DNA from: Rubrivivax sp.
GTDB taxonomy: Bacteria; Pseudomonadota; Gammaproteobacteria; Burkholderiales; Burkholderiaceae_C
Length of the DNA stretch: 43,323 bases
Direction: 5' to 3'
Assembly (NCBI GenBank): GCA_021297985.1
Contig: JAJTGU010000087.1
Location: forward strand, 1-43,323
Below the pieces are notes generated by a model. That model saw only the letters and a program-made list of their open reading frames with translations. It searched no databases and was not told where the DNA came from. Positions 18,347 through 28,983 of the stretch are shown here, in pieces. Position 1 is the stretch's first letter. The number at the start of each line of letters is the position of its first letter. A program made the translations under genes and the position numbers.

Positions 18347-19207
18347 ATGGCCGACGCTCCCGCCGATGCGGCCTTGACTCCGGCACCGAACCCGGCGAAC
18401 GATCCGACCGCGGTGCTGCCGGTCGACCAGGTTGCAGTGGCCCGCCTGTACGGCGAGCCGCTGTTCGCGCTGCCGCAGGACCTGTACATCCCGCCCGACG
18501 CGCTGGAGGTCTTCCTCGAGGCCTTCGAAGGTCCGCTGGACCTGCTGCTGTACCTGATCCGTCGCCAGAACTTCAACATCCTCGACATCCCGCTGGCCGA
18601 CGTGACGCGGCAGTACCTGGCCTACGTTGACCAGATCCGCGTCCACAACCTCGAACTCGCCAGCGAGTACCTGCTCATGGCGGCGATGCTGATCGAGATC
18701 AAGTCGCGCATGCTTCTGCCACCCAAGAAGTCGGCCGACGGTGGCGAGGCCGAAGACCCGCGTGCCGAGTTGGTGCGCCGGCTCGTCGAATACGAACAGA
18801 TCAAGCTCGCTGCGGCGCAGCTCGACCGGCTGCCGCTGCTGGGTCGCGACTTCCTCCGCGCCCAGGTCGCCATCGAGCAGAGCCTGGTACCCCGCTGGCC
18901 CGAGGTGCACGCCGACGATCTTCGAGCCGCCTGGGCCGAGATCGTGCAGCGTGCACGCCTGACTCAGCACCACACGATCACGCGCGAACAGCTCTCGGTG
19001 CGCGAGCACATGAGCATCGTGCTCAAGCGCTTGCAAGGGCGGCGCTTCGTCGAGTTCCAGGAGCTCTTCGACCCTGGGCGCGGCAGCGCTGTTCTCGTGG
19101 TCACCTTCATCGCGATGCTTGAACTCTCCCGGGAGAGCCTGATCGAGGTCACCCAGGCCGAAGCCTTCGCGCCGATCTACGTGCGATTGGCGTACTCGCC
19201 TCAGTGA
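18347..19207 (+). CDS. scpA: Segregation and condensation protein A
   Basis: A 286-residue kleisin subunit of the SMC-ScpAB condensin complex, which compacts and segregates the chromosome. The start is ATG 18347 (MADAPADAALTPAPN), giving a Pro/Ala-rich leader of about 45 residues. The conserved kleisin N-terminal domain follows: FEGPLDLLLYLIRRQNFNILDIPLADVTRQYLAYV (in pieces), then YLLMAAMLIEIKSRMLLP, which binds SMC. The C-terminal winged-helix part ends RESLIEVTQAEAFAPIYVRLAY. scpB is not in the window. It is downstream of the DUF3460 gene, probably cotranscribed. Confidence 0.94.
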   Translation: MADAPADAALTPAPNPANDPTAVLPVDQVAVARLYGEPLFALPQDLYIPPDALEVFLEAFEGPLDLLLYLIRRQNFNILDIPLADVTRQYLAYVDQIRVHNLELASEYLLMAAMLIEIKSRMLLPPKKSADGGEAEDPRAELVRRLVEYEQIKLAAAQLDRLPLLGRDFLRAQVAIEQSLVPRWPEVHADDLRAAWAEIVQRARLTQHHTITREQLSVREHMSIVLKRLQGRRFVEFQELFDPGRGSAVLVVTFIAMLELSRESLIEVTQAEAFAPIYVRLAYSPQ

Positions 19208-19259
19208 TCGAGCGCCAGGCCGGTCCGGCCTGGGTGCACAACGCGCTTCGGAAGCAAGA

Positions 19260-19278
19260 ACGCCCCACGAGGGGGCGT
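19260..19278 (-). terminator. Candidate intrinsic terminator after tRNA-Cys
   Basis: ACGCCCC (19260-19266) pairs with GGGGCGT (19272-19278), a 7-bp GC-rich stem. On the minus strand it is followed by TCTTGCTT. It lies 12 bases past the encoded CCA end of tRNA-Cys. Confidence 0.65.
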
Positions 19279-19289
19279 CTGGAAGGTCA

Positions 19290-19363
19290 TGGAGGCGCGA
19301 CCGGGAGTCGAACCCGGCTAGACGGATTTGCAATCCGTTGCATAACCGCTTTGCTATCGCGCC
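19290..19363 (-). tRNA. tRNA-Cys (GCA)
   Basis: Reads as a full cloverleaf on the minus strand. The acceptor GGCGCGA pairs with TCGCGCC, the anticodon stem ACGGA/TCCGT has loop TTGCAAA (anticodon GCA), and the T-arm contains GGTTCGACTCC. The CCA end is encoded. 74 bases. Confidence 0.95.
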
Positions 19364-19394
19364 GTGGTCGGTCAGCACAGCCCAGGGCCGGCTG

Positions 19395-19429
19395 AAACAA
19401 ACAAGGGAAGCGTTTGACGGCTTCCCTTG
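19395..19429 (-). terminator. Intrinsic terminator after tRNA-Gly
   Basis: A perfect 10-bp stem: CAAGGGAAGC (19402-19411) with GCTTCCCTTG (19420-19429). On the minus strand it is followed by TTTGTTTC. It stands between tRNA-Gly and tRNA-Cys, so the two tRNAs may be only partly cotranscribed. Confidence 0.75.
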
Positions 19430-19439
19430 CGGTGTGTCT

Positions 19440-19515
19440 TGGAGCGGGAAACGAGGCTCGAACTCGCGACCTCAACCTTGGCAAGGTTGCGCTCTACCAA
19501 CTGAGCTATTCCCGC
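19440..19515 (-). tRNA. tRNA-Gly (GCC)
   Basis: Full cloverleaf on the minus strand: acceptor GCGGGAA/TTCCCGC, D-arm AGCTCAGTTGGTAGAGC, anticodon loop TTGCCAA (anticodon GCC), T-arm GAGTTCGAGCCTC, encoded CCA. 76 bases. Confidence 0.96.
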
Positions 19516-19576
19516 TTGGTCACTCGACTTCGCTTCGCAACCGATAACCGATCACTTCAGCGCTGTCGAGCCTCGC

Positions 19577-19582
19577 AGTATA
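19577..19582 (-). promoter_or_regulatory. Candidate -10 box for tRNA-Gly
   Basis: TATACT on the minus strand, with an A-tract (seven A) about 6 bases upstream of it. It lies about 60 bases before the mature tRNA-Gly 5' end. No good -35 hexamer is visible, so this is a weak call. Confidence 0.4.
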
Positions 19583-19629
19583 CATCGATTTTTTTGGGCG
19601 TCTGCCCGACGTCGACTCCTGCGCGCCTG

Positions 19630-22071
19630 TCAGTGCGGCAATCCATCACTGACCGGAACAGAGGCCACCGCCGGAGCGGCCACGGGTTCGGCCTTGACCA
19701 CCGCCGTCTCGGACTTGGACTCGTCTTCTTGAAGCGGCTCGGGCTTGCGTTCGAGCGCGACCTCGAGCACCTGATCGATCCAGCGCACCGGCACGATGTC
19801 CAGTCCACGCTTGGCGCTTTCCGGGATGTCCTGTAGATCCTTGACGTTTTCCTCAGGGATCAGCACGGTCTTGACGCCCCCTCGCAAGGCGGCCAGCAGC
19901 TTTTCCTTGAGTCCGCCGATTGCCGTGACCTCGCCCCGCAGGGTGATCTCGCCGGTCATCGCGACATCGGCGCGCACCGGGATTCCTGTCAGCGCAGAGA
20001 CGAAGGCGGTGGTCATCGCAATGCCCGCACTCGGGCCATCCTTGGGCGTGGCGCCATCGGGCACGTGGATGTGGATGTCGCGCTTCTCGAACATCTCATC
20101 CTTGATACCCAGTCGCGTCGCGCGCGACCGCACCACGGTTCGCGCAGCCTCGACGGACTCCTTCATGACATCGCCAAGCGAACCGGTACGCGTGATGATG
20201 CCTTTGCCCGGCATCACCGCCGACTCGATGGTCAGAAGGTCACCGCCGACCTCGGTCCAGGCCAGGCCCACGACCTGGCCAACTTGGTTCTTCTTCTCGG
20301 TCCGGCCGAAGTCGTACTTGCGCACGCCCAGGAAGTCGTTGAGGTTCTCGGCCGTGACCTGAACTGGCGCCTCGTGCTTCTTGAGCTGAATGCCCTTGAC
20401 GACCTTGCGGCAGATCTTGCTGATCTCGCGTTCCAGCGAGCGTACGCCGGCCTCCCGTGTGTAGTAGCGAAGGATGGCCCGGATCGCGTCCTCGGCGAGT
20501 TCCATCTCGCCGTCCTTGACGCCATTGTTCTTCTGCTGCTTGGGCAACAGGTAGCGTTGGGCGATGCTCAGCTTCTCGTCCTCGGTGTAGCCGGCCAGCC
20601 GGATCACCTCCATCCGGTCCAGCAAGGCCGGCGGTATGTTCATGGAATTGCTGGTGGCGACGAACATCACGTCGGACAGGTCGAAGTCGACCTCGACATA
20701 GTGGTCGCTGAAGGTGTGGTTCTGCTCTGGATCCAGCACCTCCAACAGGGCAGACGAGGGGTCGCCACGGAAGTCCATTCCGAGCTTGTCGATCTCGTCG
20801 AGCAGGAACAACGGATTGCGCGTGCCGACCTTGGTCAGCGACTGCAGGACCTTGCCCGGCATGGAGCCGATGTAGGTGCGGCGATGGCCACGGATCTCAG
20901 CCTCGTCGCGCATGCCGCCCAGCGCCATGCGAACGAACTTGCGCCCGGTGGCACGGGCCACGCTCTGTCCAAGGGAAGTCTTGCCAACGCCCGGCGGTCC
21001 GACCAGGCACAGGATCGGCGCCTTGACCTTGTCGACCCGCTGCTGCACCGCAAGGTACTCCAGGATGCGGTCCTTGACCTTTTCCAGGCCATGGTGGTCC
21101 TCGTTCAGCACCGTCTCTGCATTGCCGAGATCGTGCTTGATCTTGGTCTTCTTGGCCCAGGGCAGGTTGACCAGGGTATCGATGTAGTTGCGAACCACTG
21201 TCGCTTCGGCCGACATCGGCGACATCAGCTTGAGCTTCTTGAGTTCGTTTTCCGCCTTCTTGCGAGCTTCCTTGCTCATGCGCGCGGCAGCGATCTTCTT
21301 GTCGAGTTCGTCGAGATCGGCACCTTCTTCGCCGTCGCCGAGTTCCTTCTGAATTGCCTTGACCTGCTCGTTGAGGTAGTACTCGCGCTGGCTCTTTTCC
21401 ATCTGCCGCTTGACGCGGCCGCGGATACGCTTCTCGACCTGCAGGATGTCGACCTCGTGCTCGAGCAGTTCAAGCAGCTTTTCCAGGCGCGGCACCACGG
21501 GGAAGAGGCCGAGCACGACCTGCTTGGCGTCGGGCTTGAGCGGCAGGTGCGCCGCAATGGTGTCGGCCAGGCGGCCGGCGTCGTCGATTCCGGAGATCGA
21601 CGTCAGGATCTCTGGCGGGATCTTCTTGTTGAGCTTGACGTACTGATCGAAGTGCTGAGTGACGGCGCGACGCAGGGCCTCGGCCTCCGGGCTGGCCTTG
21701 GCATCCGGCGCGATCGGCGAGACCTCGCCGACGAAGTGCTCGCCGCTGTCGTCGATCGACAAGGTGCGAGCCCGCTGCAGGCCCTCGACCAGCACCTTGA
21801 CGGTGCCATCCGGCAGTTTCAGCAACTGAAGAATCGAGCTGACGCAGCCAACCTCGAACATGTCTTCAGGCTTGGGTTCATCCTTGCCGGCAGCCTTCTG
21901 AGCCACAAGCATGATCTGGCGACCCGACTCCATGGCCGCTTCAAGAGCCTTGATCGACTTGGGCCGCCCGACGAAGAGCGGGATGACCATGTGAGGGAAC
22001 ACAACCACGTCGCGCAGCGGCAACAGCGGCAGCACGATGGGGTCACTGGGGAGGATGGGATGTCCGGACAT
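19630..22071 (-). CDS. lon: ATP-dependent endopeptidase Lon
   Basis: An 813-residue LonA protease that degrades misfolded and short-lived regulatory proteins in the cytosol. Order: an N-terminal substrate-binding domain (LPLLPLRDVVVFPHMVIPLFVGR), a coiled-coil region (about 190-290), an AAA+ module with Walker A GPPGVGKTS near 355 and Walker B FLLDEIDK, and a C-terminal protease domain with catalytic Ser681 in DGPSAGIAM and Lys722 in GGLKEK, almost the same positions as in E. coli (679, 722). The last 35 residues form a charged, Ala/Val-rich tail beyond the usual end. It follows clpX on the same strand after 95 bp that carry a heat-shock-type promoter. Confidence 0.98.
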   Translation of the reverse strand: MSGHPILPSDPIVLPLLPLRDVVVFPHMVIPLFVGRPKSIKALEAAMESGRQIMLVAQKAAGKDEPKPEDMFEVGCVSSILQLLKLPDGTVKVLVEGLQRARTLSIDDSGEHFVGEVSPIAPDAKASPEAEALRRAVTQHFDQYVKLNKKIPPEILTSISGIDDAGRLADTIAAHLPLKPDAKQVVLGLFPVVPRLEKLLELLEHEVDILQVEKRIRGRVKRQMEKSQREYYLNEQVKAIQKELGDGEEGADLDELDKKIAAARMSKEARKKAENELKKLKLMSPMSAEATVVRNYIDTLVNLPWAKKTKIKHDLGNAETVLNEDHHGLEKVKDRILEYLAVQQRVDKVKAPILCLVGPPGVGKTSLGQSVARATGRKFVRMALGGMRDEAEIRGHRRTYIGSMPGKVLQSLTKVGTRNPLFLLDEIDKLGMDFRGDPSSALLEVLDPEQNHTFSDHYVEVDFDLSDVMFVATSNSMNIPPALLDRMEVIRLAGYTEDEKLSIAQRYLLPKQQKNNGVKDGEMELAEDAIRAILRYYTREAGVRSLEREISKICRKVVKGIQLKKHEAPVQVTAENLNDFLGVRKYDFGRTEKKNQVGQVVGLAWTEVGGDLLTIESAVMPGKGIITRTGSLGDVMKESVEAARTVVRSRATRLGIKDEMFEKRDIHIHVPDGATPKDGPSAGIAMTTAFVSALTGIPVRADVAMTGEITLRGEVTAIGGLKEKLLAALRGGVKTVLIPEENVKDLQDIPESAKRGLDIVPVRWIDQVLEVALERKPEPLQEDESKSETAVVKAEPVAAPAVASVPVSDGLPH

Positions 22072-22097
22072 TCTTCAGGCCTCGCTTTCTCGCGACC

Positions 22098-22125
22098 ACA
22101 TGGGGCTCGAGCGGTGAGTTGCAAG
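22098..22125 (-). promoter_or_regulatory. Sigma-32 (heat-shock) type promoter for lon
   Basis: On the minus strand CTTGCAA (22119-22125), 13 bases, then CCCCATGT (22098-22105). This fits the RpoH consensus CTTGAAA, N11-16, CCCCATNT with one mismatch in the -35 and none in the -10. Transcription would start near 22090, about 20 bases before the lon ATG, leaving room for the GAGG ribosome binding site. Confidence 0.75.
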
Positions 22126-22166
22126 CCTCGTGCGCCAGGCCGCGCGTACAAGGGGAAGGCGTGGCG

Positions 22167-23462
<1,296 letters not shown>

Positions 23463-23610
23463 GGTGCGGTGTGTGCGAAGGCTCTGTTGTGGAGGATGAG
23501 GCGCCGGAGTCGAAGCCGGGGACATCATAGCCTCGGGCCGGAGCTGGGTCGGCGCACAGATGAGGGGCGGGCTTCCCCCTGTTCTGCCGACCGTCCCGGG
23601 CCCGAGGGAC

Positions 23611-24219
23611 TCAGGCGCGCTTGTCGAGCACCTGATCGATCAGCCCGTAGTCCAGCGCCTCGCCAGGGGACATCCAGCGGTCGCGCTCCATGTCGGCCGA
23701 GATGCGCTCCAGGGGCTGACCTGTGCGATCGGAATAGATCCTGTTCAGCTGCTCTCGCGTCTTGATGATTTCGCGGGCCTGGATCTCGATGTCGGTCGCC
23801 TGCCCTTGGGCTCCGCCCGAAGGCTGATGGATCATCACCCGCGAGTTCGGCAACGCCGAGCGCTTGCCCTTGGCCCCGGCCATCAACAAGAAGCTGCCCA
23901 TGCTCGCCGCCATCCCCATGCAGAGCGTTGCGACGTCGGGCTTGATGAACTGCATCGTGTCGAAGATCGACAGGCCTGCGCTGACGCTTCCTCCAGGCGA
24001 GTTGATGTACAGGAAGATGTCCTTGTCCGGGTTCTCGCTCTCCAGGAACAGCAACTGGGCCACGACGAGGTTCGCGGTCGCATCGTTCACGGGTCCGACC
24101 AGGAACACGATGCGCTCGCGCAGCAGTCGGCTGTAGATGTCGTAAGCACGCTCTCCGCGACCAGACTGTTCGATGACGATGGGCACCATGCCCAATCCGA
24201 CGGTGTCATGCACGCTCAA
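23611..24219 (-). CDS. clpP: ATP-dependent Clp protease proteolytic subunit
   Basis: A 202-residue serine peptidase forming the 14-mer Clp chamber. Catalytic residues: Ser in GMAASMGSF, His in MIHQPSGG, and Asp in the [16 protein letters not shown] region. The start chosen is TTG 24219, giving [18 protein letters not shown]. This aligns position for position with the usual betaproteobacterial N-terminus (MSALETQxLGMVPMVIEQ), and GGAGA lies 5 bases upstream. Alternatives are GTG 24213 and a TTG at 24285 that overlaps the tig stop and adds 22 residues unlike the family. There is no ATG before the codon for Met11. It lies between tig and clpX on the same strand. Confidence 0.95.
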   Translation of the reverse strand: MSVHDTVGLGMVPIVIEQSGRGERAYDIYSRLLRERIVFLVGPVNDATANLVVAQLLFLESENPDKDIFLYINSPGGSVSAGLSIFDTMQFIKPDVATLCMGMAASMGSFLLMAGAKGKRSALPNSRVMIHQPSGGAQGQATDIEIQAREIIKTREQLNRIYSDRTGQPLERISADMERDRWMSPGEALDYGLIDQVLDKRA

Positions 24220-24281
24220 GGGATTCTCCAGCTCGAAAACGGTAGGGGATGACCGCGAATGTACGACCGTCTTGGCCGGAC

Positions 24282-25592
24282 TCAAGCCTGGGCCATGAGC
24301 TCGTCGAAGGCGACAAGCCTGTCATTGACCTTCGCCAGACCGAGCACATGGGCAGCGACGTTGTTCTCGATCACGATGGCTTCGACTTCAGACATGCGCT
24401 GGCGGTCGCTGAGGTACCAGCGGACGACTTCGGCTGGCTTCTCGTAGCTCTGGCTCAGTTCTTCGATGTGGGCCTGCAACTGGTCTGGCTTGGCTTGGAG
24501 CCCCTGTGTGCGCACCAGTTCGCCAACGACGAGGCCCAGCCGGACCCGGCGTTCGGCCTGGGGACGGAACTCTTCCGCGGGCACCGGCACCTTGTCGGCG
24601 TCCTTGATGCCCTGGGCCTTGAGCCGCTCGCGGAACTGCTCGACCAGGCGGTCGGCCTCGGAATCGACCAGGGCCTTCGGCAGATCAAGCTCCGCAGCCT
24701 TCGACAACGCGTCCATCACGGCCGCCTTGTTGCGCTGCTGGACACGGAAACGGACCTCACGCTCAAGGTTCTTCTTGACGTCGGCACGCAGGCCCTCGAC
24801 GGTCGGATCCGCGATGCCCAGGGTCTTGGCAAATCCTTCGTCGACGGCAGGCAGGTGCTGAGCCTCGATCTTCTTGACGGTGACGAGGAAGTCGGCTTCC
24901 TTGCCGGCGACGTCCTTGCCTTGGTAATCAGCCGGGAACTGCAGCGGGAAGGTCTTGCTGTCGCCCACCTTCATGCCGCGCACGGCCTGGTCGAACTGCT
25001 CCAGCATCTGGCCTTCGCCCACGATGAACTGGAAGGCCTCGGCCTTGCCGCCATCAAAGGGCTCGCCGTCGATCTTGCCTTCGAAGTCGATGGTCACGCG
25101 ATCACTGGCCTGGGCACCTTCCGCGGCCGGGCGCTGCGCAAAAGTGCGGCGTTGCTTGCGCAGGATCTCGACCGTGCGGTCGATTGCAGCCTCGGTGACC
25201 TCGGTGGACACGCGCTCGATCTCGGCCGTGCTCAGGTCGCCGAGCTTGATCTCGGGATAGACCTCGAACGTGGCGTCGAAAGCCAGCGTGCCTTCGGCGG
25301 CTTCCTGCTTCTGAGTGATGCGAGGCGGACCGGCAACGCGCAGCTTCGCTTCGCCGGCGGCATCTGCAAAGGCCTTGCCGATGTGGTCGTTGACGACTTC
25401 GTACTGCACCGAATAGCCGTAGCGCTGCGCGACGACGCTCATCGGCACCTTGCCGGGGCGGAAGCCATCGGCCTTGACGGTGCGCGACAAGCGCTTCAGG
25501 CGCGACTCGACCTCGCCATTGATATCCGAGGCGGGCACGGTCAGCGTGATGCGACGCTCGAGCTTTTCCAGGGTTTCGACTTGCACGGCCAT
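24282..25592 (-). CDS. tig: Trigger factor
   Basis: A 436-residue ribosome-associated chaperone with peptidyl-prolyl isomerase activity. The N-terminal ribosome-binding domain contains [17 protein letters not shown] (the family's GFRxGKxP loop). A central FKBP-type PPIase domain (about 155-240, [18 protein letters not shown]) and a helical C-terminal domain follow. Start ATG 25592. Length is normal (E. coli 432). It heads the tig-clpP-clpX-lon block; only 50 bp separate it from tRNA-Leu upstream, with no evident terminator between. Confidence 0.98.
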   Translation of the reverse strand: MAVQVETLEKLERRITLTVPASDINGEVESRLKRLSRTVKADGFRPGKVPMSVVAQRYGYSVQYEVVNDHIGKAFADAAGEAKLRVAGPPRITQKQEAAEGTLAFDATFEVYPEIKLGDLSTAEIERVSTEVTEAAIDRTVEILRKQRRTFAQRPAAEGAQASDRVTIDFEGKIDGEPFDGGKAEAFQFIVGEGQMLEQFDQAVRGMKVGDSKTFPLQFPADYQGKDVAGKEADFLVTVKKIEAQHLPAVDEGFAKTLGIADPTVEGLRADVKKNLEREVRFRVQQRNKAAVMDALSKAAELDLPKALVDSEADRLVEQFRERLKAQGIKDADKVPVPAEEFRPQAERRVRLGLVVGELVRTQGLQAKPDQLQAHIEELSQSYEKPAEVVRWYLSDRQRMSEVEAIVIENNVAAHVLGLAKVNDRLVAFDELMAQA

Positions 25593-25642
25593 GATTGCAA
25601 TGTGAGGCGTTGAAGCGTTGGGGAAAGACGGGGCAGTGGGCT

Positions 25643-25729
25643 TGGTGCGCGGGGCCGGACTCGAACCGGCACGCCCGTGAAGGCGTCAGGACCTAAACCT
25701 GGTGCGTCTACCAATTTCGCCACCCGCGC
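25643..25729 (-). tRNA. tRNA-Leu (TAG)
   Basis: An 87-base class II tRNA on the minus strand. Acceptor GCGCGGG/CCCGCGC, D-arm with GGTAGACGC, anticodon loop TTTAGGT (anticodon TAG), a long variable arm, T-arm GGTTCGAGTCC, encoded CCA. The outer pair of the anticodon stem looks like a C-A mismatch. Confidence 0.95.
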
Positions 25730-25789
25730 GGTGGATGGTGCGACGGCCTTGTGCATTCGCACCACGACCGTCGCCCAAGCGAACCGACG

Positions 25790-25795
25790 ATTCTA
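25790..25795 (-). promoter_or_regulatory. Candidate -10 box for tRNA-Leu
   Basis: TAGAAT on the minus strand, about 60 bases before the mature 5' end of tRNA-Leu. A weak CTCGAA lies 17 bases upstream as a possible -35. The spacing relative to the tRNA resembles that of the tRNA-Gly candidate. Confidence 0.4.
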
Positions 25796-25836
25796 GCGGC
25801 CCGACCCACCCCTTCGAGCCGTCCACCGCGGGCCAC

Positions 25837-28800
25837 TCAAGTCGGCTGTGGCGTGTCGCGCTTCACGCGAAACCATGCGGCGTACATCGCCGGCAAGGCC
25901 AGAAGCGTCAGCGCGGTGGCGACGATCAGGCCGCCCATGATCGCGACCGCCATCGGGCCCCAGAACACGCTGCGCGACAAAGGGATCATCGCGAGCACCG
26001 CTGCGGCGGCGGTCAGGACGATGGGGCGGAAGCGTCGCACGGCGGCTTCGACCACGGCGTCGAAGTCCGGCACGCCCCGGGCCCGGTCCTGTTCGATCTG
26101 GTCGATCAGGATCACCGAATTGCGCATGATCATGCCGCTCAGCGCAATCACGCCAAGCAGCGCCACGAAGCCGAACGGCCGGTCCAGGATCAACAGCGCC
26201 CCTGCAACCCCCGCAATGCCCAGCGGCCCGGTCAGGAACACCAGCATCGCGCGACTGAAGCTCTGCAACTGGAGCATCAGCAGCGTCAGGATGATGAACA
26301 GCATCAGCGGCACGCCGACGAGGATCGAGCCCTGCCCCTTGCTGCTTTCTTCGACGGCCCCGGCAATCTCGATGGCATAGCCGGGCGGCATCGTGGCGGC
26401 CAGCGCCTGCAGCTTGGGCCAGGCCTTGGCCGTGACGGTCGGACCTTGAACACCTTCGACCACGTCGCCCTGGACCGTCACCGCGTATTGACGCCCCTCG
26501 CGCCACAGCACGCCGGGCTCCCAGGCCAGCGAGGCCTTGGCCACCTGGGACAGCGGGATCGACCGGCCGCTGGCCGTTGGCACATAGGCGTTGGCCAGGT
26601 CGGTGATGTATCGACGTTCGTCAGCCGGCTGGCGCAGCACGATGTCAATCAGCCGATCACCATCGCGGTACTGGCCGATGGTGCTGCCCGAAAGGATCGT
26701 GCGCGCCGCCACGGCGATGCCCTGGCTGGTGACGCCGAGCGCGCGGGCCTTGTCCTGGTCGACTTCAAGGCGCAGCACCTTGACCGACTCGTTCCAGTTG
26801 TCATTGACGCCGCGCATCTCGGGCTCGGCACGCAAGATGTCCTTCGCCTTGTCTGCCCATTGCCGGACTTCGCCGACGTCCACACCGACCACCCGGAACT
26901 GCACGGGGTACGGCACGGGCGGCCCGTTGGGCAGCAGCTTGACGCGACCGCGCACCTCGGGGAACTCGGTTGCCAGCAACTGCGGCAGCTTGACACGCAG
27001 AGCCTCGCGGACCGCCAGGTCCCGGGGCAGCACGATGAACTGGCTGACATTGGCCTGCGGGAACACCTGGTCCAGCGGCAGATAGAAGCGCGGCACGCCC
27101 GACCCGATCCAGCTCGTCACCGACTCGACCCCGGCTTCCTGGCGCATGCGGGTCTCGAAGCGCAGTGCCACCATCTCGGTCTCGCGGATCGTCGAGCCTT
27201 CGGGCAACCAGAGATCCACCAGCAGTTCGGGACGACTCGAATCCGGAAAGAACTGCTGTTGGACCTTGCCCATGCCGACGATGCCGAGGCCGAAGATGCC
27301 GACGGTCAGCGCGATCGTGATCCAGCGATGACGCACGCACCAGCCGACGAGAGCGCGGAAACGGCTGTAGAACGGCGTGTCGAACAGCTCGTGCGGCCCT
27401 TCGCCGACCGGCTCGTGGGCGGGCTCGCCAACGGGACTCCCCTGGCGGCGAACCTTCAGCAGCAAGGCCCCCAGGTACGGCACGAAGTAGACCGACACGA
27501 CCCAACTGACGATGAGGGCCACCGAGGTGACCGCAAAGATCGCGAAGGTGTACTCGCCGGTCACGCTCTGGGCCAGACCGATGGGCAGAAAGCCGGCGGC
27601 CGTGATCAGCGTGCCGGTCAGCATCGGCATCGCCGTCACCTCGTACGCATAGGTTGCGGCGCGCATCTTGTCGTAGCCCTCTTCGAGCTTGCGCACCATC
27701 ATCTCGACGGCAATGATCGCGTCGTCGACCAGCAGGCCGAGCGCGATGATCAGACTCCCGAGCGAGATCTTGTGCAGGCCCACGCCCCAGTAGTACATCG
27801 CCACGAAGGTGATCGCCAGCACCAGCGGGATCGTGATGGCGACGACGAGACCGGGACGGATGTCGATGCGCAGCGGACGGGTGTGCAGGCCCAGGGCAAT
27901 GAAGCTCACCGCGAGCACGATGACGATGGCCTCGACCAGCACCTTCACGAACTCGCCGACGCTTCGGCTGACGGCCTTGGGTTGGTCTTGAACCTGCTCA
28001 AGCGTCAGGCCCAGCGGCAGGTCGGCCTGGAGCTGGGACTTTGCGGTCTGCAAGGCCTTGCCCAGGGCGATGATGTCGCCGCCACGAGCCATCGACACGC
28101 CAATGGCCACCACACTCCGGCCCTGATGGCGCACGCTAACGCCTGGCGGATCGGCATAGTCGCGCCGGACCTCCGCGATGTCGGACAGGCGGATCGTGCT
28201 ACCCGCTCCAGTGGCCGGATTCAAGCCGCGGATCGGGAAGTCCCGCAGTGCCTGAACCGAGTCGAACTGGCCGCCAATTCGCACTTGCAGGTTCTGGGCG
28301 CCGGCGTTCAACAGGCCGGGGTTCTCGACTGCGTTCTGGGCCCCGATCTGGGCAATGACCTGGGTCATGTCCAGGCCGAGCTGGGCCAGACGCTTCTGTG
28401 AGATCTCGACAAACAGCTTCTCGGCCTGGACGCCAAAAAGCTCGACCTTGGCGACGTCGGGAACCCGCAGAAGTCGCTGGCGGATGCGCTCGGCCGCGGC
28501 ACGGGTCTCCTCCCTGCTGAAACCATCGGCACTGAGCGCGAAGATGCTGCCGTAGACGTCGCCGAAGTCGTCGTTGAAGACCGGACCCACGGTGCCTTGC
28601 GGCAGCGTGTGGCGAATGTCGCCGACCCGTTTGCGGGCCTGGTACCAGCTTTGGGCGACCTCCTTGGGTGGCGCCGAACCCTTCAGTTGAAGGATCGTCA
28701 GAGACTCGCCGGGCTTCGTGAAGCTGCGCAGCACTTCGGCATGCGGAACCTCCTGAAGCGTGCGTTCAATCTTGTCAGTGACCTGATCGGCCATCTGTTG

Positions 28801-28983
28801 CGCCGTCGCGCCCGGCCAGAAGGCCTGCACGACCATCGCGCGAAACGTGAACGGCGGATCCTCGTCCTGACCCAGCTGGAAATAGGCGGCGAAGCCCAGA
28901 ACCATCAGAACGATCATCAGGTACCGGGTCAGCGCCGGGTGCTCGAGCGCCCAGCGGGAGATGTTGAAGCGCGACGTGTTCAC
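25837..28983 (-). CDS. RND-family efflux transporter permease
   Basis: A 1048-residue AcrB-type inner membrane pump using the proton gradient, partner of the adaptor encoded just upstream. It has the two-fold RND layout: a first membrane helix (LTRYLMIVLMVLGFAAY), a large periplasmic loop (about 35-330), helices 2-7 with the paired proton-relay aspartates in GLLVDDAIIAVEMM, a second loop, and helices 8-12. FTFRAMVVQAFWPGATAQQM near the start is typical. The start is GTG 28983, overlapping the adaptor stop by 4 bases (GTGA), a sign of translational coupling. The sequence looks closer to the HAE-1-like group with divergent substrate pockets than to AcrB itself; substrates cannot be named. No outer-membrane channel gene is in the window. 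Confidence 0.95.
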   Translation of the reverse strand: MNTSRFNISRWALEHPALTRYLMIVLMVLGFAAYFQLGQDEDPPFTFRAMVVQAFWPGATAQQMADQVTDKIERTLQEVPHAEVLRSFTKPGESLTILQLKGSAPPKEVAQSWYQARKRVGDIRHTLPQGTVGPVFNDDFGDVYGSIFALSADGFSREETRAAAERIRQRLLRVPDVAKVELFGVQAEKLFVEISQKRLAQLGLDMTQVIAQIGAQNAVENPGLLNAGAQNLQVRIGGQFDSVQALRDFPIRGLNPATGAGSTIRLSDIAEVRRDYADPPGVSVRHQGRSVVAIGVSMARGGDIIALGKALQTAKSQLQADLPLGLTLEQVQDQPKAVSRSVGEFVKVLVEAIVIVLAVSFIALGLHTRPLRIDIRPGLVVAITIPLVLAITFVAMYYWGVGLHKISLGSLIIALGLLVDDAIIAVEMMVRKLEEGYDKMRAATYAYEVTAMPMLTGTLITAAGFLPIGLAQSVTGEYTFAIFAVTSVALIVSWVVSVYFVPYLGALLLKVRRQGSPVGEPAHEPVGEGPHELFDTPFYSRFRALVGWCVRHRWITIALTVGIFGLGIVGMGKVQQQFFPDSSRPELLVDLWLPEGSTIRETEMVALRFETRMRQEAGVESVTSWIGSGVPRFYLPLDQVFPQANVSQFIVLPRDLAVREALRVKLPQLLATEFPEVRGRVKLLPNGPPVPYPVQFRVVGVDVGEVRQWADKAKDILRAEPEMRGVNDNWNESVKVLRLEVDQDKARALGVTSQGIAVAARTILSGSTIGQYRDGDRLIDIVLRQPADERRYITDLANAYVPTASGRSIPLSQVAKASLAWEPGVLWREGRQYAVTVQGDVVEGVQGPTVTAKAWPKLQALAATMPPGYAIEIAGAVEESSKGQGSILVGVPLMLFIILTLLMLQLQSFSRAMLVFLTGPLGIAGVAGALLILDRPFGFVALLGVIALSGMIMRNSVILIDQIEQDRARGVPDFDAVVEAAVRRFRPIVLTAAAAVLAMIPLSRSVFWGPMAVAIMGGLIVATALTLLALPAMYAAWFRVKRDTPQPT

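Noticed and set aside
19584-19606. T7 tract beside GGGCGTCTGCCC as a terminator for lon
   Set aside because: In the direction of lon transcription the hairpin is followed by A residues, not T, so it does not fit an intrinsic terminator.
24220-24285. Extending ClpP to a TTG at 24285
   Set aside because: It overlaps the tig stop codon, adds residues unlike the family, and has no placed ribosome binding site.
25702-28401. A very long open frame (about 899 codons) opposite the RND permease gene
   Set aside because: Its translation is rich in His, Gln, Arg and Asp with no recognisable domain; it is the antisense shadow of a GC-rich gene whose own product is clearly an RND pump.
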